Origin: Corynebacterium diphtheriae
GTDB lineage: Bacteria > Actinomycetota > Actinomycetes > Mycobacteriales > Mycobacteriaceae
Direction of reading: 5' to 3'
Assembly (NCBI RefSeq): GCF_001457455.1
Contig: NZ_LN831026.1
Location: forward strand, 2,108,001-2,172,000
DNA length: 64,000 nucleotides
The notes under the pieces were generated by a model that worked only from the letters and a program-made list of their open reading frames with translations, was not told the DNA's origin and did no database searches. A program made the position numbers and the translations under genes. Position 1 is the first letter of the stretch. Each line of letters starts with the position of its first letter. Shown here piece by piece: positions 36,704 through 45,574 of the stretch.

Positions 36704-38041
36704 CTACTCCATTTGGTGCTTGATCGCGGAGTTCGCGCGCATACCGTGCACGGTAGCAACGACCAGAATCACGGCGAAGATTGCTGTCGCCGCCACGCCC
36801 AGTCCCAAGGTGAACCCGGATACTACGGCGATAGGAGCAAGGATGGTCATGCCGATTTCAAAGGGTGCGAAGCCCACGTAAGCTACACCGTATTCATTCA
36901 GGGTGCCGGACTTGAGTTTGGGGTCAACGATCTTGAGCAGGGCGATACCGGTTGCCACGGCGGCAGTTGCCCAGCCCCAGCCGAAGATGCCACGTTCCAG
37001 CCAGCCTTCCTCGAAGAACTTGGAGGCGAGGCAGAAGAAGCCGAAGCAGTAGATGATACCGAGGACGAACATGACCAGCAGTGGAACCCAGTAGCTGGCC
37101 ACGGCGGCAGGAACGATGGAGGCGATACCGAAGGCGATGAGGAAGTCGGTGGAGCCACCGGAGATGGTGCTCATGGTGTCTTTGTCGAGGTAGTTAGGCT
37201 TGCCGATGAGCTTGAGGCCTAGAACCATGAAGATACCGACAACGAAGGACAGCGCAAATAGCGGGATCGATACGTTGGGGAACATCGAGGTGATCTGCTG
37301 TTGGCCAAGGTAGGCGAGCATGACGGTGACGATGATCGCGCCGAAGTGCAATGCTAGTGGTTCGATAGCTGAGGGGTTGGTGGTTGCTTTACCGATGGAT
37401 GGGCGACGGTGTTCTTCAATGTAGCCAGCAAGCAGTTCCCATGGGAGCTTGTCCGGCAGGGATGCGGTCTTTTTGTTGCGGATACCCCAGTTGGCAAACA
37501 GGATTCCGCCGACGATAGCCGCCAGGGTGCCCACTGTTGCGGAGGTAAAGCCAAGGGATGCTGCTGCGGATGCTCCTACGGTATCGAGTGCACCACCGAC
37601 TGCGGCGGCGGTACCAAAGCCGCCGACGAAGCCTACTGGCAGCATCATGCCGAACCATTCTTCGGTTCCCCACACTGGTGTGAAGAGGAAGAGGCCGAGC
37701 AGGATAAATATGCCCCATTGTCCCATGAACATGGACGTGGAAAATGCCCACATGGTGCGGGCGCCTTTGATGTTTTGGGCGCTAAAGGTCATAGAAAACG
37801 GCATCGATGCGAAGACGATGGCGATGAGGATGGTGGAGTAGGTTCCCAGTTTGTCGGAGAAGGGTAGCCAGCCGAGTACTTCTGGGCCTAGGGCTAGGCC
37901 GAGCAGACCTGCGGTGATGGGGGCTGGGATGAGGAGGGATCGAAACCACGGGACGAATCGACGAAGCACCACGCCGACGATCATGAGAGCGGAGATAAAT
38001 CCTATGTCCATCACCGCGTCAAAAGGCGTGTATGCGTTCAT
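36704..38041 (-). CDS. gltS: Sodium/glutamate symporter
   Basis: 445-aa GltS-family carrier that takes up glutamate with sodium. Two inverted halves of about five hydrophobic segments each, with reentrant-type sequences VGGFGTAAAVGGALDTVGAS in the first half and WGWATAAVATGIALLKIVDP in the second, match the pseudo-symmetric GltS/ESS fold. ATG 38041 opens MNAYTPFDAVMDIGFISALM. It is a single gene; the decayed gluC at 28.6 kb suggests that glutamate uptake in this strain may rest on carriers like this (inference). Confidence 0.88.
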   Translation of the reverse strand: MNAYTPFDAVMDIGFISALMIVGVVLRRFVPWFRSLLIPAPITAGLLGLALGPEVLGWLPFSDKLGTYSTILIAIVFASMPFSMTFSAQNIKGARTMWAFSTSMFMGQWGIFILLGLFLFTPVWGTEEWFGMMLPVGFVGGFGTAAAVGGALDTVGASAAASLGFTSATVGTLAAIVGGILFANWGIRNKKTASLPDKLPWELLAGYIEEHRRPSIGKATTNPSAIEPLALHFGAIIVTVMLAYLGQQQITSMFPNVSIPLFALSFVVGIFMVLGLKLIGKPNYLDKDTMSTISGGSTDFLIAFGIASIVPAAVASYWVPLLVMFVLGIIYCFGFFCLASKFFEEGWLERGIFGWGWATAAVATGIALLKIVDPKLKSGTLNEYGVAYVGFAPFEIGMTILAPIAVVSGFTLGLGVAATAIFAVILVVATVHGMRANSAIKHQME

Positions 38042-38167
38042 GCCGTCCTTCTTTCTCTATATCTAGTGTCACATTGCGTGTGTCCCCGTTTTGTAGGGCA
38101 CATTTTTACATCTTTAGACTAAAGCACGAGCCCGCAATTCCGCATAAGTGGGGCCTGATCACCCCTT

Positions 38168-39193
38168 TTAGTCGTGTTCGTGACCATCAAAGTCAGCATG
38201 ATGGTCCACGCTATGACCTGGTTCTTCGCTATCGCCCTCGTGTGCATGCAAATGGGAATGGGTGTGAGTATGGGCATGGGTGTGCACGAGATCGCCGTGG
38301 GAATGTTGGTGTGTGTGCACGTGGGTGTGCATGTGGTCGTGTTGTAATCCGATGGAGTCGCGGACGATTACGACGGTGGCGGCGACCATGATGAGCAGTG
38401 CTAACCAGAATTGGATATCGGGGCGTTCGCCAAGCAATATCATGCTGAAGGCCACGCCGAGGAATGGCGCGATGGCGTAGTAGGTGCTGGTTTTTGCGGC
38501 TCCTAGGTGGCGTTGAGCCAAGATGTAAAAAGTAATGCTCAGCCCGTAGGAGACGAATCCCAAAACCATGGTGAGTGCGATGATCTGCCAGCTGGGAAGG
38601 GAGTTAGCCAGTAGGAGGGCAACGGTGAGGGCTCCAAGCCCAGAGAATATGCCTTTGATGACCACAATCTGGGCGGGGTTTTTGTTGGAGAGCGCGCGTG
38701 TGCAGTTGTTTTCGAGTCCCCAGCAGGCACACGCGGCGAGTACGAGGAGTGATCCGAGGTTGAACTGGATGGTGCCTGGTTCGAAACTCAGAATCAGGCT
38801 GGCGAGGGTGACGAGCCCGATGGCAAGCCAAAGATGTTTGGAGATCACTTCGCGGAAAAGGATAAGGGCGATCAGCGAGGTTGCAACGATTTCGAAGTTG
38901 CCAAGCAACGACACGCTTGACGACGTCGTCCGTGCGATTCCGAGCATGAGCAATATCGGGGCCGCGATGTCGAGGACGACCATGGCTACTACGTATTTGG
39001 TGTCCTGGGCGGTGATGGGGGCGTCGTCAGGCGTGGGGCGCGCAAAGGCGATCATGCCGATACCCGCGCCAAGATATAAGAAGGCGGCAAGCATCGTTGC
39101 TGTGGTGTGATCTAGCAGCATTTTGGCTACGGGAACGTTGAGGGCGTACAACGCCGCGGCGAGGATAGCCAGCAGGCTCGCTTGAGTTTTCAT
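38168..39193 (-). CDS. EamA/DMT-family transporter with histidine-rich tail
   Basis: 341-aa membrane protein with ten hydrophobic segments in two EamA repeats (residues 1-270), an exporter of the drug/metabolite superfamily. The last 60 residues form a hydrophilic tail rich in His, Asp and Glu, with DHMHTHVHTHQHSHGD, HTHAHTHTHSHLHAHEGD and DHHADFDGHEHD, which should bind Zn, Ni, Co or similar metals. ATG 39193 is preferred. It is divergent from the reductase gene with only about 30 bases between starts. Confidence 0.85.
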   Translation of the reverse strand: MKTQASLLAILAAALYALNVPVAKMLLDHTTATMLAAFLYLGAGIGMIAFARPTPDDAPITAQDTKYVVAMVVLDIAAPILLMLGIARTTSSSVSLLGNFEIVATSLIALILFREVISKHLWLAIGLVTLASLILSFEPGTIQFNLGSLLVLAACACWGLENNCTRALSNKNPAQIVVIKGIFSGLGALTVALLLANSLPSWQIIALTMVLGFVSYGLSITFYILAQRHLGAAKTSTYYAIAPFLGVAFSMILLGERPDIQFWLALLIMVAATVVIVRDSIGLQHDHMHTHVHTHQHSHGDLVHTHAHTHTHSHLHAHEGDSEEPGHSVDHHADFDGHEHD

Positions 39194-39222
39194 AATGCGA
39201 AAATACACTACGATTGGTAACC

Positions 39223-40317
39223 GTGACCGCTCAATCAATCCAGGCCGTTGCCGACGAACTTCGCGCACACCGCGCGGAGTTCACTCAGGCAGCCAATCAG
39301 AAGCCGGACTCCCCTCTCGCGGACGCCATCGTGCAGCTCGTCGACCATACCGATCTAGACGGACACGTTCCGGAATCGATCGCTACCTCATGGCTACAGC
39401 ACGCAGCCGCCGCCGAAAGCCTCGGGGTATCACGTGACTACTACCTCACGCTTGCCGACGCCTCCCGCAGCGCCCTGCGCCACATTTGCGCAGACCTCCC
39501 CTTCGCCGAGGTTCTCGGTGCCGAACGCGCTATCACGTCGATAGCCAACACACTGACCAGCGCGCCCCTGCCCAACGCAGCAGTACCCGCACAAGTCGTG
39601 CAAGTAGAAAAGCGCAGCAGCGCTATCTCCGTGGTACGACTGCAAGCAGAAACAGCTATCAACTACACCGCCACCCAGTACGTCACCGTCACCGCCGATT
39701 ACCTGCGCGGAGCACGTCGTGAGCTCTTTCCTACCATCCCACCCAACGAGTACGGCCAAATCGAATTCCATATCCGCCACGAAGGCATGATCTCTACATT
39801 GCTCGCCGGCGCACATGTAGGCGACACGTGGTGGATCAGCACAGGCCAAGGCGGTTTTGATTACGTAGAAAACCAAGACATGGTGTTTATCGCCCACGGG
39901 GTAGGACTCGCAGCACTACGTCCCATCATCGTCGATTTCCTCCGCCTAGCCGAACCCCCTCGAGTCCACCTCTTCCTCGCAGCCGACTACCCAGGCGAAC
40001 TCTACGAGCTCGCTGGCCTATGGAGCCTAGCGTCGACCGCACCTTGGCTGTCCGTCACCCCTGTTGTTACCCATGAAGAAGACGCCTGGTGGGTAGCCCC
40101 CACCCAGCATTCTCACCCACCGCGCGGGCTACACATCACCCAAGTCGGACAAGCCGGAGAAATAGTCGCAGGTTATGGCACGTGGGAAGATCGTCGTATC
40201 TTGATCGCTGGTCCCTCCCACGACGTGGCAGCCTCCCGCAAGGCACTTATTCGCTGCGGAACGCCACCCACCATCATCCACACGCAAACTTTCGATTACT
40301 CACCGTTTTGGTTATAA
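39223..40317 (+). CDS. Flavohaemoprotein-like reductase with degenerate globin part
   Basis: 364-aa protein. The C-terminal half looks like the FAD and NAD(P) part of flavohaemoproteins (VKSSAISVVRLQAE-like strand, TATQYVTVTADYLRGARREL for FAD, VFIAHGVGLAALRPIIVDFL for NAD, LHITQVGQAGEIVAGYGTWE). The first 120 residues are helical but no convincing haem-pocket pattern is seen. GTG 39223 is used; a TTG nine bases earlier is also possible. TACACT at 39204 would place the transcript start just before it, so translation may be leaderless. It overlaps the convergent hydrolase gene by 22 bases. Confidence 0.65.
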   Translation: MTAQSIQAVADELRAHRAEFTQAANQKPDSPLADAIVQLVDHTDLDGHVPESIATSWLQHAAAAESLGVSRDYYLTLADASRSALRHICADLPFAEVLGAERAITSIANTLTSAPLPNAAVPAQVVQVEKRSSAISVVRLQAETAINYTATQYVTVTADYLRGARRELFPTIPPNEYGQIEFHIRHEGMISTLLAGAHVGDTWWISTGQGGFDYVENQDMVFIAHGVGLAALRPIIVDFLRLAEPPRVHLFLAADYPGELYELAGLWSLASTAPWLSVTPVVTHEEDAWWVAPTQHSHPPRGLHITQVGQAGEIVAGYGTWEDRRILIAGPSHDVAASRKALIRCGTPPTIIHTQTFDYSPFWL

Positions 40318-41108
40318 TCCGCATCCGCTAACACAGGGATAGCCTCGCGGGTACGCCTAACGGGGTCACGGTTGACGTTCACCATGAACAACTCCTCCCC
40401 TGTACCGGCCTCGGCAATACGGCGACCATCAGGGGTTACCACCGCGGAATGCCCCACACCGGTGGGCGCACCCGGCGCGCGCTCATCCTCTGCCACCGCT
40501 TGGTCGCAGGCGACGATATAGCTGGTGGAGTCCAATGCACGCGCCGCGGTAAGCGTACGCCACTGCTCCAGCTTGCCCTCGCCATCAGCCCACGACGCTG
40601 GAAGCACGATCACCTCAGCGCCGAGGCGGGCAAGGTCAATAAACTGCTGAGGGAAACGCACGTCATAACACACGGCAATTCCGCAGGTCACATCACCTAC
40701 AGGGAAAGTAACCAGTTGGTTTCCTGGGCGAACCGTGTCAGATTCTTTGAAACCAAAGGCATCGTAGGTATGAATCTTGCGGTATTCCCGCACAGAATCG
40801 GGGTGGGCAATTAAAGCCACGTTATTAATGCGCTGCTTGCCATCATGTGTGTCTGCGGGGCTAAACATACCAACTACGATCACGATGTTGAGTTCGCGAG
40901 CCAGCTGGCATATTCGGGTAGCAAAGGGGCCGTCGATACGCTCGGCTACGCGATCAAGGCGCCCAGTACCGAACCCTTGCATGGTGGCCTCTGGAAACAC
41001 CACCATGTCCGCGCCACGCTGGGCCGCCACACTGGCATGGTGTTCTACCGTAGCCAAATTAGCCATTGTATCGGCACTACTAGAAATCTGGGCGAGAGCT
41101 ATCCACAT
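40296..41108 (-). CDS. Carbon-nitrogen hydrolase (nitrilase superfamily amidase)
   Basis: 270-aa cytosolic amidase. The Glu-Lys-Cys triad is visible: VVFPEATMQG with Glu40, YRKIHTYDAFGFKES with the Lys, and GIAVCYDVRFPQQF with the Cys. Closest in type to omega-amidase/Nit2-like and deaminated-glutathione amidase proteins; the exact substrate cannot be told from sequence. Confidence 0.88.
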   Translation of the reverse strand: MWIALAQISSSADTMANLATVEHHASVAAQRGADMVVFPEATMQGFGTGRLDRVAERIDGPFATRICQLARELNIVIVVGMFSPADTHDGKQRINNVALIAHPDSVREYRKIHTYDAFGFKESDTVRPGNQLVTFPVGDVTCGIAVCYDVRFPQQFIDLARLGAEVIVLPASWADGEGKLEQWRTLTAARALDSTSYIVACDQAVAEDERAPGAPTGVGHSAVVTPDGRRIAEAGTGEELFMVNVNRDPVRRTREAIPVLADADYNQNGE

Positions 41109-41222
41109 GCCACCCCAGACTATGCGCTAAGCGCACAGTTATCCACAGCCTTGCTGGGATTTCGCACGCGCACCTACCCATAGCCTTGCGAATAGCACTC
41201 GTCCCACCACATCATCAGGCGC

Positions 41223-41462
41223 ATGGACATTAGTTTTTCTGCGCTTTCCCACCTGCACACACCCAGTACCGCAATCACCCACACGAGCATAGGTGCCAAT
41301 GCCAGCGGGGCCGCCCTAGAGCGATTCCTTCATAGTCTGACCACGCATCACGCCCGCAATACCGCCGATATTGCAGAGCTCATCGCGCAAACCACACAGC
41401 TTGTGCACACCTGCGCCGACATCGACGCCACCACCGCCTTGGGGTTGTCATGCTCGCATTAG
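41223..41462 (+). CDS. Small helical protein coupled to DUF1023 hydrolase
   Basis: 79-aa hydrophilic, Ala/Thr/His-rich protein, mostly helical by appearance (ALERFLHSLTTHHARNTADI AELIAQTTQ region), no signal peptide. Its end overlaps the start of the DUF1023 gene by 13 bases. Small genes of this sort precede DUF1023 hydrolases in other actinobacteria and some resemble WXG100-like helical hairpins; that link is inference. Confidence 0.55.
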   Translation: MDISFSALSHLHTPSTAITHTSIGANASGAALERFLHSLTTHHARNTADIAELIAQTTQLVHTCADIDATTALGLSCSH

Positions 41463-42580
41463 ATTCTCGCAGCCTCGCACTAGCGCGAACAGCGTTAGCC
41501 CACAACGCCGCCGAAGGGCACACGGCTTACGACGCCGCCCGCTACCTATGGAACCGCAGCTTTGAAGAACTCAAAGGACAGGCTTTCGACGCCTCCCACC
41601 AGCTGCTTTCTGCCCAAGGGCACTCGTGGTCCCAACTTTTCCAAGCCATTGAGGATGTCTCCCGCATACTTGAACTCACCTACGGCCCCCAAAAAGACCT
41701 CGAGGCCGCCTACGATTATCTGCTGTTACTTTCTCAACGCAGCATAGATAACTCCGCCGTGATCTCTACAATGATTGCCGCCATTCGAGCCATGGGAAAC
41801 CAACTTGACCAGCACTGCGCCCAGGCAATCGATTCCATTGCGGCGCTATGCAAACCTGACTATCCGCAGCACCAGCAACTCGCAGAAGATTTTGAACAAC
41901 ACCTCGCCCAAGACTTCCCCGACGCACAGATTCTTTCCGCCCACGAGCATGGGGTTGTTGTTGCCCTCGGTGATATCCGCACGGCCGACTCCATCACCAC
42001 CGTGGTCGCAGGAGTAGGCTCCGCCAACCCAACACAATGGCTGAACTACGTCGAACGCGCTCAACACATACGCCACGCCACCGGTGGTGCTGCCGTGGCC
42101 TGGTTAGGTTACAACGCCCCCGCCAATGTCGCGGCAGCCGCAGCGCAAACACCTGCCCAACAAGGCGCATCACAGCTACAGAAATTTCAAAAAGAATTGC
42201 GCGCACTTAACCCGAAAGCACGACTCATGGTCTTCGGGCACAGCTATGGTTCCGTCGTCGCAGGCCATGCCGCAGCGCACGGCCTCGGTGCCGATACATT
42301 CATAGTGGCCGGAAGCCCAGGGGTCCCACCCAACCCCCAGTTACACAGTCCCAACCCCCGCCTTATTTCTGTGTTAGGCAGCCACGACATTATCGGTCTG
42401 ACCGGAACAAACACCGTGGCCGCCCACGGTATCGACCCCAGTGCGCTCAGTGCACAAGACGCCGGATTTGAGCGCTGGGGTGTCGCGGGCGGCCACGAGT
42501 CGTACTTCACCGATAAGCGTCTCCTGGAGCGGCTAGCACAGGAAGCTCATCGAGGTCCCAGTGAAACTAGTAGCGGATAG
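41450..42580 (+). CDS. DUF1023 alpha/beta hydrolase
   Basis: 376-aa protein with a helical N-terminal 150 residues and a C-terminal alpha/beta hydrolase of the DUF1023 family: TVVAGVGSANPTQWLN, AAVAWLGYNAP, and the nucleophile elbow MVFGHSYGSVVAGHA; GGHESYFTD probably holds the catalytic His. The helical N-terminus resembles secretion-type helical bundles found on actinobacterial DUF1023 proteins. No signal peptide. Its 3' end overlaps that of adhA by 14 bases. Confidence 0.8.
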   Translation: MLALDSRSLALARTALAHNAAEGHTAYDAARYLWNRSFEELKGQAFDASHQLLSAQGHSWSQLFQAIEDVSRILELTYGPQKDLEAAYDYLLLLSQRSIDNSAVISTMIAAIRAMGNQLDQHCAQAIDSIAALCKPDYPQHQQLAEDFEQHLAQDFPDAQILSAHEHGVVVALGDIRTADSITTVVAGVGSANPTQWLNYVERAQHIRHATGGAAVAWLGYNAPANVAAAAAQTPAQQGASQLQKFQKELRALNPKARLMVFGHSYGSVVAGHAAAHGLGADTFIVAGSPGVPPNPQLHSPNPRLISVLGSHDIIGLTGTNTVAAHGIDPSALSAQDAGFERWGVAGGHESYFTDKRLLERLAQEAHRGPSETSSG

Positions 42581-43607
42581 CCATGCGGCCGTCGATCTTG
42601 CCTTGCTTCATATCAGCAAAGACCGAGTTGACGTCGTCAAGCTTGCATTCAGTAACCGTTGGCTTGATCATGCCGCGAGCGTAGAAGTCCAAAGCCTCTT
42701 CAAGGTCTTGGCGCGTACCTACGAGGGAGCCGCGGATGGTCAGGCCCTTGAAAACGATGTCGAAGATCGGTGCTGGGAACTCTCCTGGAGGAAGACCATT
42801 GAACACAATGGTTCCGTTCTTACGAGCCATGCCAATTGCCTGACCGAAGGCCTGAGGGTGCACCGCGGTGACCAGCACGCCATGTGCGCCACCCTTGGTG
42901 TACTTCACAATTGCCTCAGCTGGGTCTTCTTCGCGGGCATTGACCACAAACTCAGCGCCATGCTTCTTAGCCAGTTCGAGCTTGTCGTCCGCAATATCCA
43001 CGGCGATAACGCGCATGCCCATAGCCACGGCGTACTGGACGGCGATATGGCCCAGACCACCCACGCCAGAGATGACCACGAACTGGCCTGGGCGGGTTTC
43101 GGTAACCTTGAGGCCTTTGTACACGGTCACGCCAGCGCACAGAATTGGGGCGACTTCCAGCAAGTCACAGCCGTCTGGGATTCGGGCACAGTAACGGGTG
43201 TCTACCAGCATGTACTGACCGAAGGAACCATCGACGGTGTATCCACCGTACTCGGCTTTCTCGCACATAGTCTCCCAGCCGGTGCGACAGTACTCGCACT
43301 CGCCACAGGCTGACCAGAGCCAGACGTTACCGACCATGTCACCCAGCGCAACACTGTGCTCACCTGGGCCAAGTTTGACCACTTCGCCTACGCCCTCATG
43401 GCCTGGGACGAATGGTGGCTTTGGCTTAACTGGCCAGTCGCCTTCGGCGGCGTGGAGGTCAGTGTGGCAGATACCGGAGGTGAGCACCTTGACCAGTGCT
43501 TGGTGTTGGCCTGGCTCTGGGAGGTCAACGTCGTGAATGTTGAGCTCGGAGCCAAACTTGTCCACAACAGCGGCGGTGAAGGCAGAGGGGAATTCAGTAG
43601 CAGACAT
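42567..43607 (-). CDS. adhA: Zinc-dependent alcohol dehydrogenase
   Basis: 346-aa medium-chain dehydrogenase that oxidises ethanol to acetaldehyde with NAD. Catalytic zinc ligands are in GICHTDLHAAEGD and VPGHEGVGEV, structural zinc in CGECEYCRTGWETMC, and the NAD fold in ISGVGGLGHIAVQYA. The start is ATG 43607 with GAAAGG nine bases before it. It follows ald on the same strand; with the acetaldehyde dehydrogenase it forms the ethanol oxidation pair known from C. glutamicum. Confidence 0.95.
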   Translation of the reverse strand: MSATEFPSAFTAAVVDKFGSELNIHDVDLPEPGQHQALVKVLTSGICHTDLHAAEGDWPVKPKPPFVPGHEGVGEVVKLGPGEHSVALGDMVGNVWLWSACGECEYCRTGWETMCEKAEYGGYTVDGSFGQYMLVDTRYCARIPDGCDLLEVAPILCAGVTVYKGLKVTETRPGQFVVISGVGGLGHIAVQYAVAMGMRVIAVDIADDKLELAKKHGAEFVVNAREEDPAEAIVKYTKGGAHGVLVTAVHPQAFGQAIGMARKNGTIVFNGLPPGEFPAPIFDIVFKGLTIRGSLVGTRQDLEEALDFYARGMIKPTVTECKLDDVNSVFADMKQGKIDGRMAIRY

Positions 43608-43660
43608 CGGTCGCAATCCTTTCTAGTGGTACCTATTTTCAATAGGTGGCAGAAATGACA

Positions 43661-43684
43661 AAACCCCGCGAAATGCGGGGGGTT
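43661..43684 (-). terminator. Terminator of ald
   Basis: AACCCCGC, short loop and GCGGGGGGTT form a strong stem, with TTTTG following on the minus strand, between ald and adhA. The two genes are thus likely transcribed separately. Confidence 0.7.
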
Positions 43685-43761
43685 GAACCGTATGAAGTTA
43701 TAAGTTTGTGCAGGCTGTAGAGCCCACCCAATAACGGGCTCTACTTAGCTATGGCTTACCT

Positions 43762-45282
43762 TTAAAATAGGCCTGTTGGATTCTCATCATACGAGACAAG
43801 AAGGTTCTTTGTCTGCTGGTAGTGATCCAACATCATGAGGTGATTCTCACGCCCAATTCCGGACTCTTTATAGCCTCCGAATGCTGCGTGTGCTGGGTAA
43901 TTGTGGTATTGATTCACCCACACGCGACCAGCCTGGATGGCGCGTCCGGCACGATACGCAGTGTTCTGATGGCGAGTCCACACACCAGCGCCGAGGCCGT
44001 AGTTCGTGTCATTAGCAATGCGGATTGCCTCATCAAAATCCTTGAAGGTAGCAACCGAAAGCACTGGGCCGAAGATTTCCTCACGGAAAATGGTCATGTC
44101 ATTCGTGCCCTTAAACACCGTGGGCTCGATATAGTAGCCATTTTCCAAACCGTCAATCTTGTTCACGTGGCCACCGGTGAGCACCTCAGCGCCCTCCTTC
44201 GGGCCAATATCGAGGTAGCCGCTGATCTTATCCATTTGTTCCATGGAAGCCTGGGCGCCCATCATGGTTTCCGTGTCCAGCGGGTTACCGAGCTTGATGT
44301 TCTTCACACGTTGGACACCCAGCTCAAGGAACTCGTCCGCGATGGACTCATGCACCAACGCACGCGACGGGCAGGTACATACCTCACCCTGATTGAGTGC
44401 GAACATGGCAAGGCCCTCAATGCACTTCTCACGGAAGGGGTCGTCGTAATCCATGATGTCCGCGAAGAAGATCGACGGCGACTTACCGCCTAGCTCCAAG
44501 GTGACGGGGATGATCTTGTCAGCGGCAGCACGGTTGATAATCTTGCCCACCTGCGTGGAACCAGTAAAGGCAATCTTGCCAATGCGGTTGGAAGAGGATA
44601 GCGCCACGCCAGCCTCCTCGCCGAGGCCGTTGACGATGTTGAGCACACCATCAGGGAGCAAGTCACCCACAATGTCGATCCAGAACAGGATGGACGCAGG
44701 AGTTTGCTCCGCAGGCTTCAGCACAATCGTGTTACCCGCAGCAAGAGCTGGGGCGATCTTCCATGCGGCCATGAGCAGTGGAAAGTTCCACGGAATGATC
44801 TGACCGACTACGCCGATGGGCTCATGGAAGTGGTAGGCCACCGTGTTGTGGTCGATTTGAGAGGTTCGTGATTCTTGGGCACGGATTGCGCCGGCAAAGT
44901 AGCGGAAGTGGTCAATGGCCAGTGGAATGTCGGCGGCGAGCGTCTCACGCACAGCCTTGCCGTTGTCCCATGTTTCAGCGACAGCGATTTCTTCGAGATG
45001 CTCTTCCATGCGATCGGCAATGCGGTGCAGGATGAGTGCGCGCTCGGCCGGCGAGCTATGACCCCATGTTTTTGCTGCATCATGCGCTGCATCCAAGGCC
45101 TTTTCCACGTCGGCAGCGGTTCCTCGTGCCACTTGACAGAACACTTCACCGGTGACTGGGGTGATGTTGTCGAGATACTCGCCACCTACCGGCGGAACCC
45201 ATTGGCCGCCGATGTAGTTGTCATAGCGCTTCTTGTAGTTGGCTACGGCACCTGGCGTTCCTGGATATGCATAAATAGTCAT
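43762..45282 (-). CDS. ald: Acetaldehyde dehydrogenase
   Basis: 506-aa NAD-dependent aldehyde dehydrogenase that turns acetaldehyde into acetate. The catalytic Cys is in [14 protein letters not shown], the general base Glu in [14 protein letters not shown], and the cofactor loop in [13 protein letters not shown] 45282 after AGGGGTGGCCCAC gives the same length as C. glutamicum Ald. Upstream to 45574 the sequence is AT-rich with no gene. Confidence 0.94.
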   Translation of the reverse strand: MTIYAYPGTPGAVANYKKRYDNYIGGQWVPPVGGEYLDNITPVTGEVFCQVARGTAADVEKALDAAHDAAKTWGHSSPAERALILHRIADRMEEHLEEIAVAETWDNGKAVRETLAADIPLAIDHFRYFAGAIRAQESRTSQIDHNTVAYHFHEPIGVVGQIIPWNFPLLMAAWKIAPALAAGNTIVLKPAEQTPASILFWIDIVGDLLPDGVLNIVNGLGEEAGVALSSSNRIGKIAFTGSTQVGKIINRAAADKIIPVTLELGGKSPSIFFADIMDYDDPFREKCIEGLAMFALNQGEVCTCPSRALVHESIADEFLELGVQRVKNIKLGNPLDTETMMGAQASMEQMDKISGYLDIGPKEGAEVLTGGHVNKIDGLENGYYIEPTVFKGTNDMTIFREEIFGPVLSVATFKDFDEAIRIANDTNYGLGAGVWTRHQNTAYRAGRAIQAGRVWVNQYHNYPAHAAFGGYKESGIGRENHLMMLDHYQQTKNLLVSYDENPTGLF

Positions 45283-45529
45283 GTGGGCCACCCCTTAGAG
45301 GTTCATGTGATGTGCAACATATTAAGACACCATTGTACAGAGCTCCGCGTTTCTCGTCTGCAGGAAAAATCACGCTGCCAACCATGCAATACAGCTTGCA
45401 CACCTATAGGTGCACCCAAAAGCCAAGAACTGTAAATTTTGTTAATTTTTTGCGCTTTTCACCCCCTCCCCCACGATCACCCCCTATTCTTACTTTTGTT
45501 ATTAAACCTAATTTACGCTTAGAGCGTTA

Positions 45530-45535
45530 TATACT
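45530..45535 (+). promoter_or_regulatory. Probable -10 box of the secreted Ig-like protein gene
   Basis: TATACT preceded by AT-rich sequence, 40 bases before the GTG start; no good -35 box at the usual spacing. Confidence 0.4.
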
Positions 45536-45574
45536 ACTAATTCCATCTCCAGCTATCAGGAACACAAAGTCATC

